NCBI GenBank assembly: GCA_009760855.2
Contig: WPIO01000001.1
Span: 4,112,001-4,176,000, forward strand
Direction of reading: 5' to 3'
Origin: Cristatella mucedo
Lineage: Eukaryota > Bryozoa > Phylactolaemata > Cristatellidae
DNA length: 64,000 bases
Positions 35,301-41,879 of this stretch are shown here, piece after piece. Positions within the stretch are counted from its first letter, which is position 1. Each line of letters starts with the position of its first letter. The position numbers were made by a program, and so were the translations under genes. The notes under the pieces are model-generated. The model ran no database searches. It was not told the DNA's origin and was given only the letters and a program-made list of their open reading frames with translations.

Positions 35301-35944
35301 TTGTATACCAATTTAGGAATGAGAACGAACTGAAGCTGTCGATATACCGAAGAGCCACAGAATGTACGACCAAACTTTCAGCTTTCGACGGCGTCGCTAA
35401 CGATTTCGCAGCGCCTGGCCACTTCCACCCTGTTCTGCCTGGGACAGACTGGGATGCAGCTGGCGGTGGTGGAGTGGGCGTGAGCTCGACGCAGGCCTAT
35501 GGCCCACTGGCAAACTCGTGGAGCGAGTCGAGTTTGGGCGGCTCCAGCTTGGAGCACATTCGCTGCTCCGAAATGACATTTCGTCCGCCATCATCGCCCG
35601 ACGAGCATCTTGGACTCGGCAGTAGCACCGTGTCCGCCACGGTATCGATGGAAAGTTCCGAACGAGGATATTCGGACGGAAATAACTCCGATTTGTCTGC
35701 AGAGCCTTATCAGCCACGGCATTCGCCACTGTCCAAGTCTTGCGTCGGCAGAGCGTGCGGGCATGCAATTGGGCAGTTGCTCAGCCTGGCGTCCTATGAT
35801 CTATCGGGTCCGAACGGCGTTCTTGTGCCATACAGCTCAGAGATTGCAAGCTTAGAATTATCTTACCCGTTGGAGTACGAGTTTTCATTGGGGTACGTAT
35901 GCACATCGTGTCGCTCAAAGGTGCTGTGGCCGAGCGCAATTTAA
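15283..35944 (+). CDS. Aryl hydrocarbon receptor-like bHLH-PAS transcription factor (multi-exon)
   Basis: Nine exons were placed on the plus strand: 15283-15521, 21241-21314, 22395-22484, 23433-23538, 24312-24398, 27394-27563, 30864-30955, 33709-33862 and 35317-35944. Together they give about 546 codons. Domain order is basic helix-loop-helix, PAS-A, PAS-B, then a serine- and glycine-rich tail. The basic region NPSRRHRKKLN and helix-2 LDKLSVLRL are the signature of AHR/spineless, not of SIM, NPAS, HIF or ARNT. AHR proteins bind DNA in the nucleus as dimers with ARNT; animal AHRs outside vertebrates mostly act in development, and dioxin binding should not be assumed. Every junction keeps the reading phase except exon 5 (ends phase 1) to exon 6 (starts phase 0), so a small exon is probably missing between them. 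The 5' end and start codon are not settled. Introns carry many SINE and LINE copies. Confidence 0.9.
15561..15770 (+). other. Coding-like segment just after the bHLH exon
   Basis: Seventy codons are open from an ATG at 15561 (RYTDDVELVIELHPAGVV, MRAVLSQLAALSRP). It lies in the first intron of the AHR-like gene, about 40 bp past the donor. Its composition resembles protein, but I recognise no family. It may be a remnant of a mobile-element ORF or a chance frame. Confidence 0.25.
15865..16045 (-). repeat. SINE family S2 copy
   Basis: Plus strand: GTTGATTCAACAGCCTCATT, CACCACTTGCAGCAGGCAAT, GGATCTCCCACTGCAGGAC, then the tRNA-like head GACTCAAACCTTCGACC...ACCTTACC. Confidence 0.8.
16046..16389. 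other. Intron spacer, nothing recognised
   Basis: Part of the long intron between the bHLH exon and the linker exon. Confidence 0.5.
16390..16560 (-). repeat. SINE family S1 copy, diverged
   Basis: Plus strand: GTAGCACCCTAAGATAAATT, CCAGGCACTTCAAATATAC, GAGCTCGAGCCCACGACCTC. Head diverged near 16530. Confidence 0.65.
16985..17345 (+). mobile_element. LINE family B 3' part, diverged
   Basis: TGTGCTCCTAAAGCCTCGAA encodes the CAPKASNSLPDD-type C-terminus; ATGCCTAGAAATGGATTTAG and an ATT-rich end at 17322-17342 complete the family pattern. Confidence 0.7.
17460..17600 (-). repeat. tRNA-derived SINE-like copy (S3)
   Basis: Reading the minus strand, TAGCTCAATCGCTAGAGCAC is a good tRNA A-box/D-arm. 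The rest cannot fold as a full tRNA. A related head is at 31395-31480. Confidence 0.5.
17601..18800. other. Intron spacer, nothing recognised
   Basis: A short GGCAAGGCAGCAAGGTGCTC at 18058 resembles a SINE head but has no matching body. Confidence 0.4.
18801..19400 (-). mobile_element. LINE reverse transcriptase fragment
   Basis: On the minus strand 19400-19071 encodes a reverse-transcriptase palm: VPKGCAIGSVPFMVYTLAL (usual VPQGSVLGPLLF) and SYAHDTELYLCFDP (usual YADDTQLYL), followed by LNYLAAFIYDIRTWMADTF. The catalytic YADD is altered to YAHD. Sequence at 18801-19070 continues as decayed ORF2. The copy is dead. Confidence 0.8.
19401..19735. other. GC-rich segment, possibly the end of a transposable element
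   Basis: Differs in base composition from its flanks and ends in GGCTAATGAAATATATTAG before a TA run. I cannot assign a family. It abuts the LINE RT fragment. Confidence 0.3.
19745..19876. repeat. (AT)n and (GT)n microsatellites
   Basis: About 13 AT units at 19745-19770 and a long GT tract with a few interruptions at 19789-19876. Confidence 0.95.
19877..20834. other. Intron spacer, nothing recognised
   Basis: No exon or repeat identified. Confidence 0.45.
20835..20980 (+). repeat. SINE family S1 copy, well preserved
   Basis: GGTCCAGCGGTTAAGG (A box), GTGGGCTCGAGCCCC (B box), GAAGCGCCTGAATAGAGATT, GGCGCTATACAAATGAATT. The best S1 reference in the window. Confidence 0.9.
21241..21314 (+). 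CDS. AHR-like linker exon between bHLH and PAS-A
   Basis: Acceptor GTACAATTGCAG and donor AAG|GTGAGA. Entry phase 1 and exit phase 0 fit both neighbours exactly. It encodes a short serine-rich linker ending SSVMK, which sits where AHR has its EFLLQ before PAS-A. No conserved motif, so support is mainly splice sites and phase. Confidence 0.7.
21315..22394. other. Intron, nothing recognised
   Basis: Intron between the linker exon and the first PAS-A exon. No repeat identified. Confidence 0.5.
22395..22484 (+). CDS. AHR-like exon, first part of PAS-A
   Basis: Thirty codons between TTTTTAG and AAG|GTATGC, phase 0 at both ends. It reads VLDCFVMIIQGDGNVIYLSD then NISEHLGFDK, a clear PAS-A core (compare the AHR pattern ALNGFVLVV...YLGF). 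The intron after GFDK is at the position where vertebrate AHR splits PAS-A, as far as I recall. Confidence 0.92.
22485..23432. other. Intron inside PAS-A, nothing recognised
   Basis: No repeat or second exon identified. Confidence 0.5.
23433..23538 (+). CDS. AHR-like exon, second part of PAS-A
   Basis: Acceptor CTCTTTGCTGCAG, donor CG|GTAGGT; phase 0 in, phase 1 out. It reads VDMLYQPVFKFIHTEDQG, matching the AHR VIHQSVYELIHTEDR segment. The following VHHLSEL replaces the usual LHWAL. Confidence 0.92.
23740..23892 (+). repeat. SINE family S2 copy
   Basis: TTAGCCCAATGGTAAGGTGC, GGGCAATCTTTCATTGCCC, ACTGCAAGCGGC, GGCTCTTTTGCCGC, ATGAGGTTGTTGAATCAG: full S2 order. Confidence 0.85.
24125..24275. 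repeat. Degenerate TTTAGGG-like tract
   Basis: Many imperfect copies of TTAGGGTTT/TTTAGG over 150 bp, directly upstream of the exon at 24312. It resembles a decayed telomere-type repeat. Confidence 0.6.
24312..24398 (+). CDS. AHR-like exon, end of PAS-A
   Basis: Acceptor TTCCTGCTACAG, donor ACTG|GTATGC. Open in exactly the phase handed over by the previous exon (1 in, 1 out). It encodes PYQLHLMVDLDDT, in the place of AHR's CFICRLRCLLDNSSG strand. Similarity is weak. Confidence 0.7.
24399..26389. other. Intron, nothing firm; should hold a missing micro-exon
   Basis: The phase break between the exons at 24312 and 27394 requires a further coding exon of length 3n+2 somewhere between 24399 and 27393. 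I could not identify it by eye. Confidence 0.4.
26390..26545. repeat. Polypyrimidine (CT-rich) tract
   Basis: About 150 bp of T- and C-rich, CTCT-containing sequence on the plus strand, in an intron. The overlapping Ser/Leu-rich frame is a by-product. Confidence 0.85.
26755..26935 (+). repeat. SINE family S2 copy
   Basis: GGTAAGGCGGTTGC, CCCGAGGTCGTGAATTCG, GGGCGATCCTTTATCGCCG, GGCTCTTCTATTG, GAGGCTGTTAAATCAG. Confidence 0.9.
27394..27563 (+). CDS. AHR-like exon, PAS-A end and start of PAS-B
   Basis: Acceptor CTCCTTCTGTAG (an in-frame TAG sits exactly at the acceptor), donor GCG|GTGAGT. It encodes DVYGYLKV (AHR FQGRLKFLHG), RSLLALCFPV (AHR LALFAIATPL) and FSSKHKPDMTILAVDTR (AHR FRTKHKLDFTPIGCDAKGR). 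This exon makes the AHR assignment firm. Entry phase 0 does not fit the phase 1 end of the exon placed before it. Confidence 0.9.
27840..27935 (+). repeat. LINE family B 3' end
   Basis: TTTGCAGCAAATGTAAAGCG, GAGAGAGATTGAGTTCTCTG, then AATAATAATAAT. A further diverged tail, CTCATGGGGTGCTATACAG with ATTATTATT, lies at 27980-28030. Confidence 0.75.
28088..28118. repeat. (GT)n microsatellite
   Basis: About 14 GT units. Confidence 0.9.
28145..28312 (-). repeat. SINE family S1 copy with poly-G run
   Basis: Plus strand: CATTTGTATAGCGCCCTAAG, CTATTCAGGCGCTTCGCG, GGCTTGAGCCCACGATCTC, then a G run at about 28259-28269. Confidence 0.85.
28330..28485 (+). repeat. SINE family S2 copy, diverged
   Basis: CATGGATTCAAATCCCG, GGCGATAGCCGCTAAGACTC, TTGTGCTGCCATAAAAATGA. 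Confidence 0.65.
28486..28994. other. GC-rich intron segment, no gene recognised
   Basis: Open in several frames on both strands (28406-28791 minus, 28609-29004 plus) because of base composition. No motif recognised. Confidence 0.4.
28995..29165 (+). repeat. SINE family S2 copy
   Basis: GTAAGGTGCTCGCACTTGAC, GTCTTGGGTTCAAGTACTGC, AGGCAATCGTTTATCGC, GGGGCTGTTTAATAAGCTAG. Confidence 0.8.
29490..29655 (-). repeat. SINE family S2 fragment
   Basis: Plus strand: GATCAACTGACTCAACAGGC and TCATTTCTATTTCAGCTGAA, as in other minus-oriented S2 tails. The head is decayed. Confidence 0.55.
29656..30863. other. Intron, nothing recognised
   Basis: AT-rich intron sequence before the middle PAS-B exon. Confidence 0.5.
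30864..30955 (+). CDS. AHR-like exon, middle of PAS-B
   Basis: Acceptor TTTAGTTGCAG, donor CTCG|GTAAGA; phase 2 in, phase 1 out, fitting both neighbours. It encodes YYAMVHPLDAAYFAQ, the PAS-B helix region (AHR GYQFIHAADMLYCAE). The loop before it is about five residues shorter than in vertebrate AHR. Confidence 0.85.
31395..31480 (-). repeat. tRNA-derived SINE-like head (S3)
   Basis: Minus strand: AAGCTCAGTCGGTAGAGCAC is a strong D-arm/A-box, and AGAGGTTCCTGGATCTTC lies at B-box distance. No closed acceptor stem, so not a working tRNA gene. Confidence 0.5.
31481..32044. other. Intron, nothing recognised
   Basis: No exon or repeat identified. Confidence 0.45.
32045..32160 (+). repeat. SINE family S1 copy, diverged
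   Basis: GGGCCCTGGAGTAATGCAC, GATGACCAAGTTAGTGGGTG, GTTAAGTTCTCATAGGGTGC, AGTACAAATTATATAT; it runs into the adjoining microsatellite. Confidence 0.6.
32157..32327. repeat. (AT)n-(CA)n-(AT)n compound microsatellite
   Basis: AT units at 32157-32225, CA units at about 32229-32312, then AT again. It starts at the end of an S1 tail. Confidence 0.95.
32330..32810 (+). mobile_element. LINE family A 3' part
   Basis: Encodes the end of a non-LTR ORF2: YLAELLHQFQPVRALRS, LKTVGDRSFSSAGPRLWNSL, then ETKSVGYRMRTESRLGCECA and a stop at 32749-32751. The 3' part GTGGAGTTACAGACGGAGAT also occurs at 38760. 5'-truncated and inside an AHR-like intron. Confidence 0.85.
32980..33361. mobile_element. Non-autonomous hAT-like DNA element, degenerate
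   Basis: Left end CAGAGGTTGGAAAACTCCGG, right end complementary to CAGGGTTCGGCATACTTTTT, the CAGGGGT(C/G)GGCAAACT type of hAT inverted repeat. Flanks CTCTAGAG and CTTTAATG would be a decayed 8-bp target duplication (5 of 8 match). No transposase is encoded in 382 bp. Confidence 0.6.
33709..33862 (+). CDS. AHR-like exon, end of PAS-B
   Basis: Acceptor CTTTACGTTTCAG, donor AC|GTAAGT; phase 1 in, phase 2 out. It encodes TAVAYRVLTD, HLWLQTRLEVL and HRVLT, matching the AHR order MIVFRLLTKNNRWTWVQSNARLL...QRPLT. Confidence 0.9.
34100..35035 (-). mobile_element. LINE family B, longer 5'-truncated copy
   Basis: Plus strand starts AGTAGTAATAATATAT, then AGCACCCTCAGAGAACTC. On the minus strand 34829-34389 encodes CNSMLAGLPACAIRCLQLVQ, LPVKQRIDFKVLSL and SLHSLAPAYLLDLLPYL, and 35020-34787 encodes the upstream thumb segment (LVMGKPSVIQKLERLKLTI). 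Frames are broken. Lies in the last intron of the AHR-like gene, in antisense. Confidence 0.85.
35317..35944 (+). CDS. AHR-like last exon, C-terminal tail
   Basis: Acceptor CCAATTTAG. The first residues NENELKLSIYRRATE continue the AHR DEEGTEHLRKRNTKLP segment just after PAS-B. The remaining ~190 residues are Ser/Gly-rich (AAGGGGVGVSS, SSTVSATVSMESSERG) with acidic patches, as in a transactivation region. There is no glutamine-rich domain. Stop at 35942-35944. A donor-like TAC|GTATGC after 35896 would end the exon in phase 0, so a longer protein with more exons cannot be excluded. Confidence 0.82.
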
Positions 35945-36099
35945 CACTCCCCTGGTGCCAGTGCAGAACGTCAGCGAGAACCTGAAGCATCCCACAACTA
36001 ACCGTGATTCACCTGACCTTCGCTAACGTACGCTGCGTTATGGTCCCGTAACAGTTGCATATTGCACAGCATTATGTTGAGAGCGTATACCTGGTCCGT

Positions 36100-36380
36100 A
36101 AGTTCAGGAGTAAGGCGCGTGAACCTCGCGACCCAGTTGGCGATTTCGAGTCCTGCAGCAGGCATTCCTTAATTGCCAACTGCAAGCCGGTTACAGCCTT
36201 GTAGCAATTGCTTACACAGATGGCCGCAGCACGACAAATACAATATTGAGTAATGCTTTGTCTAGCGGCCTTATGTTTACTATTTAGCAAGACTTGGGAC
36301 AGTTAACAGCCTATGCTCTTCTGCCATCAAGTAAATGAGGCTGTTAATCAGCCGACCTTTACTTTCTTCCAAATTCACGA
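36100..36380 (+). repeat. SINE family S2 copy interrupted by a 105-bp insertion
   Basis: GTAAGGCGCGTGAACCTCG, GCGATTTCGAGTCCTGCAGC, AGGCATTCCTTAATTGCC up to TTACAGCC, then 105 bp of unrelated sequence (36199-36303), then TAACAGCC and the normal S2 continuation TGCTCTTCTGCC and GAGGCTGTTAATCAGC. Confidence 0.8.
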
Positions 36381-36639
36381 CAATCCGGTTATTAGTTCTC
36401 TGATGGAACGGATTGCAAAATACTACCCAACGGTTGGGCAGCCCCAACTACGTGGCAGCTGAGAAATGTAAATCTAAAGGCTACACTTTATTCAAAATAT
36501 CATCGTGGACCCCCGTCTGACGGATTTCTAAACGCCAAACTGTTCTTTGTACAGTCAAGTTAGTAGCCCCATAAGTCGTATTTACCTGCTCGATGGGGCA
36601 GTACGGTTGAAGCCAGGAGGGAGACTGCCGGCCTTGGCT

Positions 36640-36785
36640 TTCCCGGGATAGGAGAAGTCTGTTGGCTACCAAATGCGTACCGAAAGCCACTTAGGCTGTG
36701 AGTGTGCTATATAAAACTCTCATGCCTAATACCCACATAGTCTTTGTGAAGTTACTGACTAAGATAAATTAAATTACATTCGGAA
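36640..36785 (+). repeat. LINE family A 3' end
   Basis: AAGTCTGTTGGCTACCAAAT, GCGTACCGAAAGCCACTTAG, TATATAAAACTCTCATG: nearly the same as 32665-32745 and 38660-38740. Confidence 0.85.
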
Positions 36786-36869
36786 TAGGGACATGGTAAG
36801 CCAAACGCCCTGCAACCCAGTTGGCTCATTGAATGCCTAGTGGTCCCACATTGGAGGGGGTTCCCTTCT

Positions 36870-38790
36870 TCCTTTTTCACCTAAGATTCTTCAAAGAAAT
36901 TGTCGCTAAGCTGCTGGTAGCACAAATTGAAAAGAATGAAATGTCAGAAACATTTCAATCGGGGTTCAAGAGGCAGCACTCCACTGAAACTGCTCTTCTC
37001 CGTATTACCAACGACATACCATGCAACAACGATGGCGGGAATGTCACTGCCCTAGCACTGCTAGATCTGTCAGCTGCCTTCGACACCATTGATCACGATG
37101 TCCTACTCGAACGATTGAGAACAACGATTGGTCTGGCAGACGAGGCACTGGCGTGGTTTCAACCGTACTTGTCTGATCGTGTTCAGTCCGTGTCGTGAGA
37201 GGGTCAGGTCTCACACACAACACTAGTTACCTGTGGAGTCCCTCAAAGGTCCGTCCTCGGTCCCTTTCTGTTCTTCCTTTATATTCAACTTCTGGAAAAG
37301 TGATCAAGGCCCATGGAATAGGATATCACTTTTATGCTGACGAAACTTGGCTGTATTTGTTATTCAAACCGTCGGAATCTGTTGCAGCAACTGATAACCT
37401 GAATGCTTGCCTTGCCGACATTCGATCCTGGATATAGGAAAATTTCTTGAAACTAAACGACGATAAAACTGAACTGCTGCTCATAGGTCACCCTAAGCGT
37501 GTGGCTGGATTAAAAGCCTTTGCTCTTCTAATAGGTGATGCTGTTCATCGACCAACACAATGTGCTCGAAATTTAGGTGCTGTTTTCGACAACTGCCTAA
37601 ATTTTAAAAGCTTCATTCAGAAGACTGCTTCTACAGCTAGCCATAACGTCCGACCCCTATCTAAGATTAGGCGATGTCTTCCACGGTGGCTTGCAAAATA
37701 TCTAACTAGCTCCTTAGTTCTGTCTCGGCTACATTACTGTAATTGCGTTTTGGCTGAGCTACCGAAAAATGCAAATATGCCACTGCAGATGGCTGTGAAT
37801 ATGGCTGCAAGGCAAGTTTGCAAATTCCACAGGTTGGATCATGTGTCTCCTTTGCTTAAATAGCTAAAATGGCTGATGGTTGATCAACGGATACAGAGCA
37901 AAGCTCTTACGCTGACCTACAAAGCCTGCCACGGCTTGGCTCCTCCATACCTAGCTGAACTGCTGCACCACTTCTAGCCTTCTCGTGCCCTCAGGTCCTG
38001 TATGGACGATAAATAAGCTGTTCCATTCCTCAGCTTAAAGACTATTGGCGACAGAAGCTTCAGCTCTTCGGGTCCTAGACCAGGGGTGGGCAAACTTTTA
38101 GGGCTACTGGGCCATTTCAGGAGGTCAATAAGGCATACCAGCAAACCAGGCCAGAAGAAACCACGCCCACTCTGCAAGGTCGAGGGAGGGAGCATGGTGA
38201 GACCAACAAACAGTCACAAAAGACAGACGTGTACAGCAATTATAGAGACGTAGACGTAGTGACGTAGACGTATATCATCTCTCCCCGGTCAGGCGCTTCT
38301 GTTGAGGTGTTTCTGTTAAGTTCTAAAAATAAGCACAGGCCACAACTTGAGCTGCAACAGCAGTTATGAACTGGAACGAAACCGCCACAACTCAATTAGG
38401 CCGGATCCATCAATAAACATCTAGGGGGCAGCTAGGCCGAACTGGAACACTGGCCAGCCAGCATCTGGCCTAAAGGCCGAGTTTGCCGACCTCTGCCTTA
38501 GACAGTGGAACTCGTTTCACGATTCTTCCGAAACGACAACTACTCTCCGGCTGCCGTCTATGGCACATCGTTTCCAGCGATCCTGAGCTGCTACTTCCAT
38601 GCAACTCCCTACCTCAATTGCTCTTCTGATTCTTCTATCCTTTCCACTTTCTCTTTGTTGGGTGAGATGAAGTCTGTTGGCTACCAAATGCGTACCGAAA
38701 GCCGCTTAGGCTGTAAGTTCGCTATACAAAACTCTCTCGTGTACGACGCACATAGTCTTGGTGGAGTTACAGATGGAGATACATATGGGG
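36870..38790 (+). mobile_element. LINE family A copy with reverse transcriptase, inactivated
   Basis: Reading on the plus strand: LLVAQIEKNEMSETFQSGFK, then the RT core ALLDLSAAFDTIDHDVLLE (motif A with the catalytic Asp) at about 37050-37110, a frame break near 37197, then YHFYADETWLYL (YADD box changed to YADE) at 37324-37359, a TAG at 37436-37438, then the thumb LGAVFDNCLNFKSFIQK to 37863. The C-terminal part resumes after 37870 with two in-frame stops. It is split at 38080 by a hAT-like insertion and ends with the family A 3' sequence at about 38785. Clade looks like CR1/L2-type; copy is dead. Confidence 0.9.
38081..38495. mobile_element. Non-autonomous hAT-like DNA element inserted in a LINE
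   Basis: Starts CAGGGGTGGGCAAACTTTTA and ends with the complement of CAGAGGTCGGCAAACTCGGC, inverted ends typical of hAT elements. Flanks TCCTAGAC and CCTTAGAC form an 8-bp target duplication with two differences. The intact LINE target is visible at 32505-32520 (GTCCTAGACTGTGGAACTCG), so the boundaries are well defined. No transposase in 415 bp. Confidence 0.8.
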
Positions 38791-38795
38791 TTACC

Positions 38796-39589
38796 AGGCT
38801 TCCAGGACGAGGCTGCCGAGTCCTAAACAGGCTTGCCGTCCCGCACGGAAGTTGAGATCGTCTCCCAGAGCGGTAATTATTAATAACAGAAGCCTGTCGG
38901 CGTTCTAGGTTTCAGTTCGAAGCTTCTGGGTCTGACATCTGCCGCCGATTGTAAAGCACATTACTATTTCATAGAGGCTAATAATGCGTTCCAGGCGACG
39001 ACGCCTGGTGTGCTGCGTAAGCTAACTTTTCAGAGGGGTATACAATGCTTCCTGGGACCAGAAGGGTGAGCCAGGGCCAAAACTTCCGTCGGGCAGATTC
39101 GGAGCCTGTCTATTGGGGTTCTATAGTCTCCCTCAGCAACAGAATAATCGGAAGGTTCATCTTCTAATAATTGGCTGCTTAGCAGCGATACTGAGTGGTA
39201 GTAACCATGACAAGTCATCTGAGAAACCAAACATATAATAGTGTTGCTCCTATCAGTCAGTAAGGAATACATTTTGGTAGGCTCCCTGAGCCTTTTTCAG
39301 GTGATTTTAAACACGGCTTCCTGTTGACGAATTACTTTAGGAAAAGTATTCATTAGGAAAGTGGCACTGCTAGTCAATTTTGTCATTTGACAGCTTAGAA
39401 AGCTGTCACTATGGAGGCTCGGTTTTTCGTCAGAAGTGACTTTCGGTTAAGCTTGCTCAAGGTCAAGGACTAGGACCCTCATTAAAGCATGGCCACACTC
39501 TCATCATTGTGGCTCGATGGGTATTGGCTCACCAAAAGCAATAACCTATATATTTTGAATGTTGAGTCCGGCCGTAATTAAAAGTGACT
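38796..39589. other. Spacer, no gene recognised
   Basis: No conserved motif seen. Confidence 0.45.
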
Positions 39590-39745
39590 GACGACTCATA
39601 TATAGCGATAGAAGAGCCTTTACGGCTATCACCACCGCTTGCAGTGCAATAAAAGATCGCCTATCTCAGGATTCGAACTCACGATCTCGAGGTCATGAAG
39701 AGCAGCCACCTTACCTAGTGTGTACACTCATCGCTAAAATCTAAC
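39590..39745 (-). repeat. SINE family S2 copy, well preserved head
   Basis: Plus strand: AGAAGAGCCTTTACGGCTAT, CACCGCTTGCAGTGCAATAA, GGATTCGAACTCACGATCTC, CACCTTACCTAGTGTG. Confidence 0.85.
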
Positions 39746-39981
39746 ACAGAATTGTGCAATCAAAAGTTTTCACAATGGCTTCATTGTCAAACTTGAAAGC
39801 ATATATACAAATTATTTTCATTTTTTCCTTCAAAATTTTTGCAACAAGGAATTGAAAGATGACCGGTTAGTAGGGCTATCTCACCACCTACGTCAGCACA
39901 CAGGCTAGCCTCCAAAAGCTATGTTAGTTTCCTGTAGTTTTTTCACGGTTATGGACTAGTACACTATAAATAATTCTTCAG

Positions 39982-40220
39982 ATCTCAAGCCACGGAGCTA
40001 TTTGGAGTACATTGGCATCAACAGATTTAAGCACAATGATGCCCAAGAAAAGATGTTAGCTAGTAAAATCTGGGGTTATTTTACGGGTCGCCCAACGGCG
40101 CCAGAGGCCGGATATCACCCCTCAATACATGAATTTACTAATGATTTGTCCTCCAATGACAGCATATACTTGGTGAAATTTACAAATAATTCTAACAAAA
40201 TCTGCTGCACAAGATCATGA
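39982..40220 (+). CDS. Candidate terminal exon, product not recognised
   Basis: After a good acceptor (AATAATTCTTCAG) the frame is open for 78 codons to a TGA at 40218-40220, entering in phase 1. The peptide (LKPRSYLEYIGINRFKHND, KIWGYFTGRPTAPEAGY) has the mixed composition of a real protein and low simple-sequence content. It overlaps no recognised repeat. It lies 4 kb downstream of the AHR-like stop on the same strand. It could belong to an extended form of that gene, but the phase does not fit the donor I see there. Unassigned. Confidence 0.3.
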
Positions 40221-40469
40221 GATTGAGTTACCAAGGTCGGCCTACCCATTGGCACGAATGCGCATCATTAGAAGGGTGCTAGCAGTTAGGAATTAATCAT
40301 TTCGGCAATGACTCACTATTGCTAGGCAAATAATAATGTCTTTTGCTCAGCACTCTTTAGAAAACCAAAGCGTTAGCTAGTGCTTTACATCTCAATGCAA
40401 GGGACACAATTACCAAGAGTTAATGAAAAACAACGTGCCATGCCTGGACAAGCCTGAAACAGACAGAAA

Positions 40470-40735
40470 CCTTTCCACTATAGGTCCTAGGCTGCGGTGC
40501 TCCTTAATTCTTATGCTTCATCTGTCCTGTTGTCGGCTGTGGCACACCTCTTTCAGCCGTCCTGAGTTGCAACTTCCGTGCACTTCGTCGACAACACTTC
40601 GTCGACTGAATTACTGATTCTGCTATGCTTTTAACATTCTTTTTGTCACGCGAGATAGAGTCTGTTGGCTGCCTTGCACTTGCTGAAAGCCGCTCAGGTT
40701 CTGAGTGCTCTATATAAACTCTGCAGCATAATAGA
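40470..40735 (+). repeat. LINE family A 3' part, diverged
   Basis: TATAGGTCCTAGGCTGCGG, GGCACACCTCTTTCAGCCGT, GAGTCTGTTGGCTGCC, GAAAGCCGCTCAGGTTCTG: the family A end with about 25% divergence by eye. Confidence 0.7.
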
Positions 40736-41599
40736 GCTTGGGTTGTTACTATGGCAACATTGGAGTGTTATGGAATGCATTGCCATGCACATGCTGTTTT
40801 GTCAATTAGTATAGAAAGCCAACAAATAGGAGTCCTTTATAAGTCAATTTTGTCAGATTACCTATTCGAGAGATTCAAGACCTATAAAGGTATGTTATGA
40901 GCATGTGTGCACATATTGCTACACAGCAAACGACTTGGAGTACTCGGAACACAACCGAACTCAACAACGTTTAATCAACGACTCGGTACAGACGTTCTAA
41001 AACGGAGCTTCCGTCGTCTACGGCCAGGAACGCTGCGCACCGATTGGCCAGCGCTTTTGCTAGCGCCAGCAGCAGGAACGCTGCACCTCGATTGGTCAGT
41101 CAAGGTCGGGAGGGCCCCCCAGCCTAGTACCGGCAAACATCTGGGCAAGGCACTGTCGTAGGCTGGCGTATGCATCTATTACGATCTCAACATTCTTCCC
41201 TCCTTACTCTTAGCCACTATACATTCAAGTAATAAATAAAACAATAACATGTATAATATACGATTGCTTATGGTAGTGTAGCTCTACCCCTAGGTCACTA
41301 CCAACCGAGGTAGACAATCCATTGCATGATTTCTCGGGGCCAGGAGAGTTTGTCGGCATGACCTTTTCATAACGCCGCGGCCGGGTGCTCTTTGCCGTGC
41401 TTGCAAATGCACACATTTCATCTGGCTGTCCACCATCGGCCGTCGCCTCGTCATTGGCTTTTCGGCTAGAATTGCTGGTTTCACGAGCGCTGGCTCCATC
41501 ACCTCTTCCTACCCTTCAGATGCTGCCTCCGTCTGCTCCCCAGACGCTCCTAGTCTCATTCGGGTCGTTCCCCACAATAGACCTAGGAATTAGCCTAAG
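40736..41599. other. Spacer, GC-rich in the middle, no gene recognised
   Basis: A GC-rich segment at 40970-41160 contains the near-repeat GCGCACCGATTGGCCAGCGC / GCACCTCGATTGGTCAGTC, two CCAAT-box-like sites on opposite strands. 41290-41600 may be the body of the SINE ending at 41605. Confidence 0.35.
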
Positions 41600-41680
41600 C
41601 GTGGGGGGATTCGAACCCACGATCTCGGTACGAAGGTCATGAAAGACAACCATCTTACCTAGTGTGCCAACACGGCACTA
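41600..41680 (-). repeat. tRNA-like SINE head (S2 type)
   Basis: Minus strand: TTGGCACACTAGGTAAGATG (A box) and ATCGTGGGTTCGAATCCCC (B box) at tRNA spacing. The acceptor stem GTGTTGG does not pair fully with CCCCCAC, so this is a SINE head and not a working tRNA gene. A second S2 fragment in plus orientation follows at 41690-41750 (GAGTTCAAGCCCTGCGGGAG). Confidence 0.65.
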
Positions 41681-41879
41681 CATGATCGATATTATGAGTT
41701 CAAGCCCTGCGGGAGACAATCCTTTATTGCAAGCAGCAAGTGGAGAGTCGGGTGACAGCAAGCTTCCCAACAAACCGAGTATCGACTACATGGCTTTGTT
41801 TCTCATTTTAAGGTCTTTATCCTCTGGCTCCAGCCTACCTCTCAGAACTACTCCACACTCAAGCTAGACATTCAGCAAT

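Noticed and set aside
35397-35855. Minus-strand and second-frame plus-strand frames over the last AHR-like exon
   Set aside because: Only the frame continuing from exon 33709-33862 fits phase and AHR similarity.
36833-37863. Three adjacent open frames as a host gene
   Set aside because: They carry reverse transcriptase motifs (AAFDTIDHD, YADE) and belong to a dead LINE.
41605-41680. Possible tRNA gene
   Set aside because: A and B boxes are good, but the acceptor stem has a mismatch and the body is part of an S2-type SINE.
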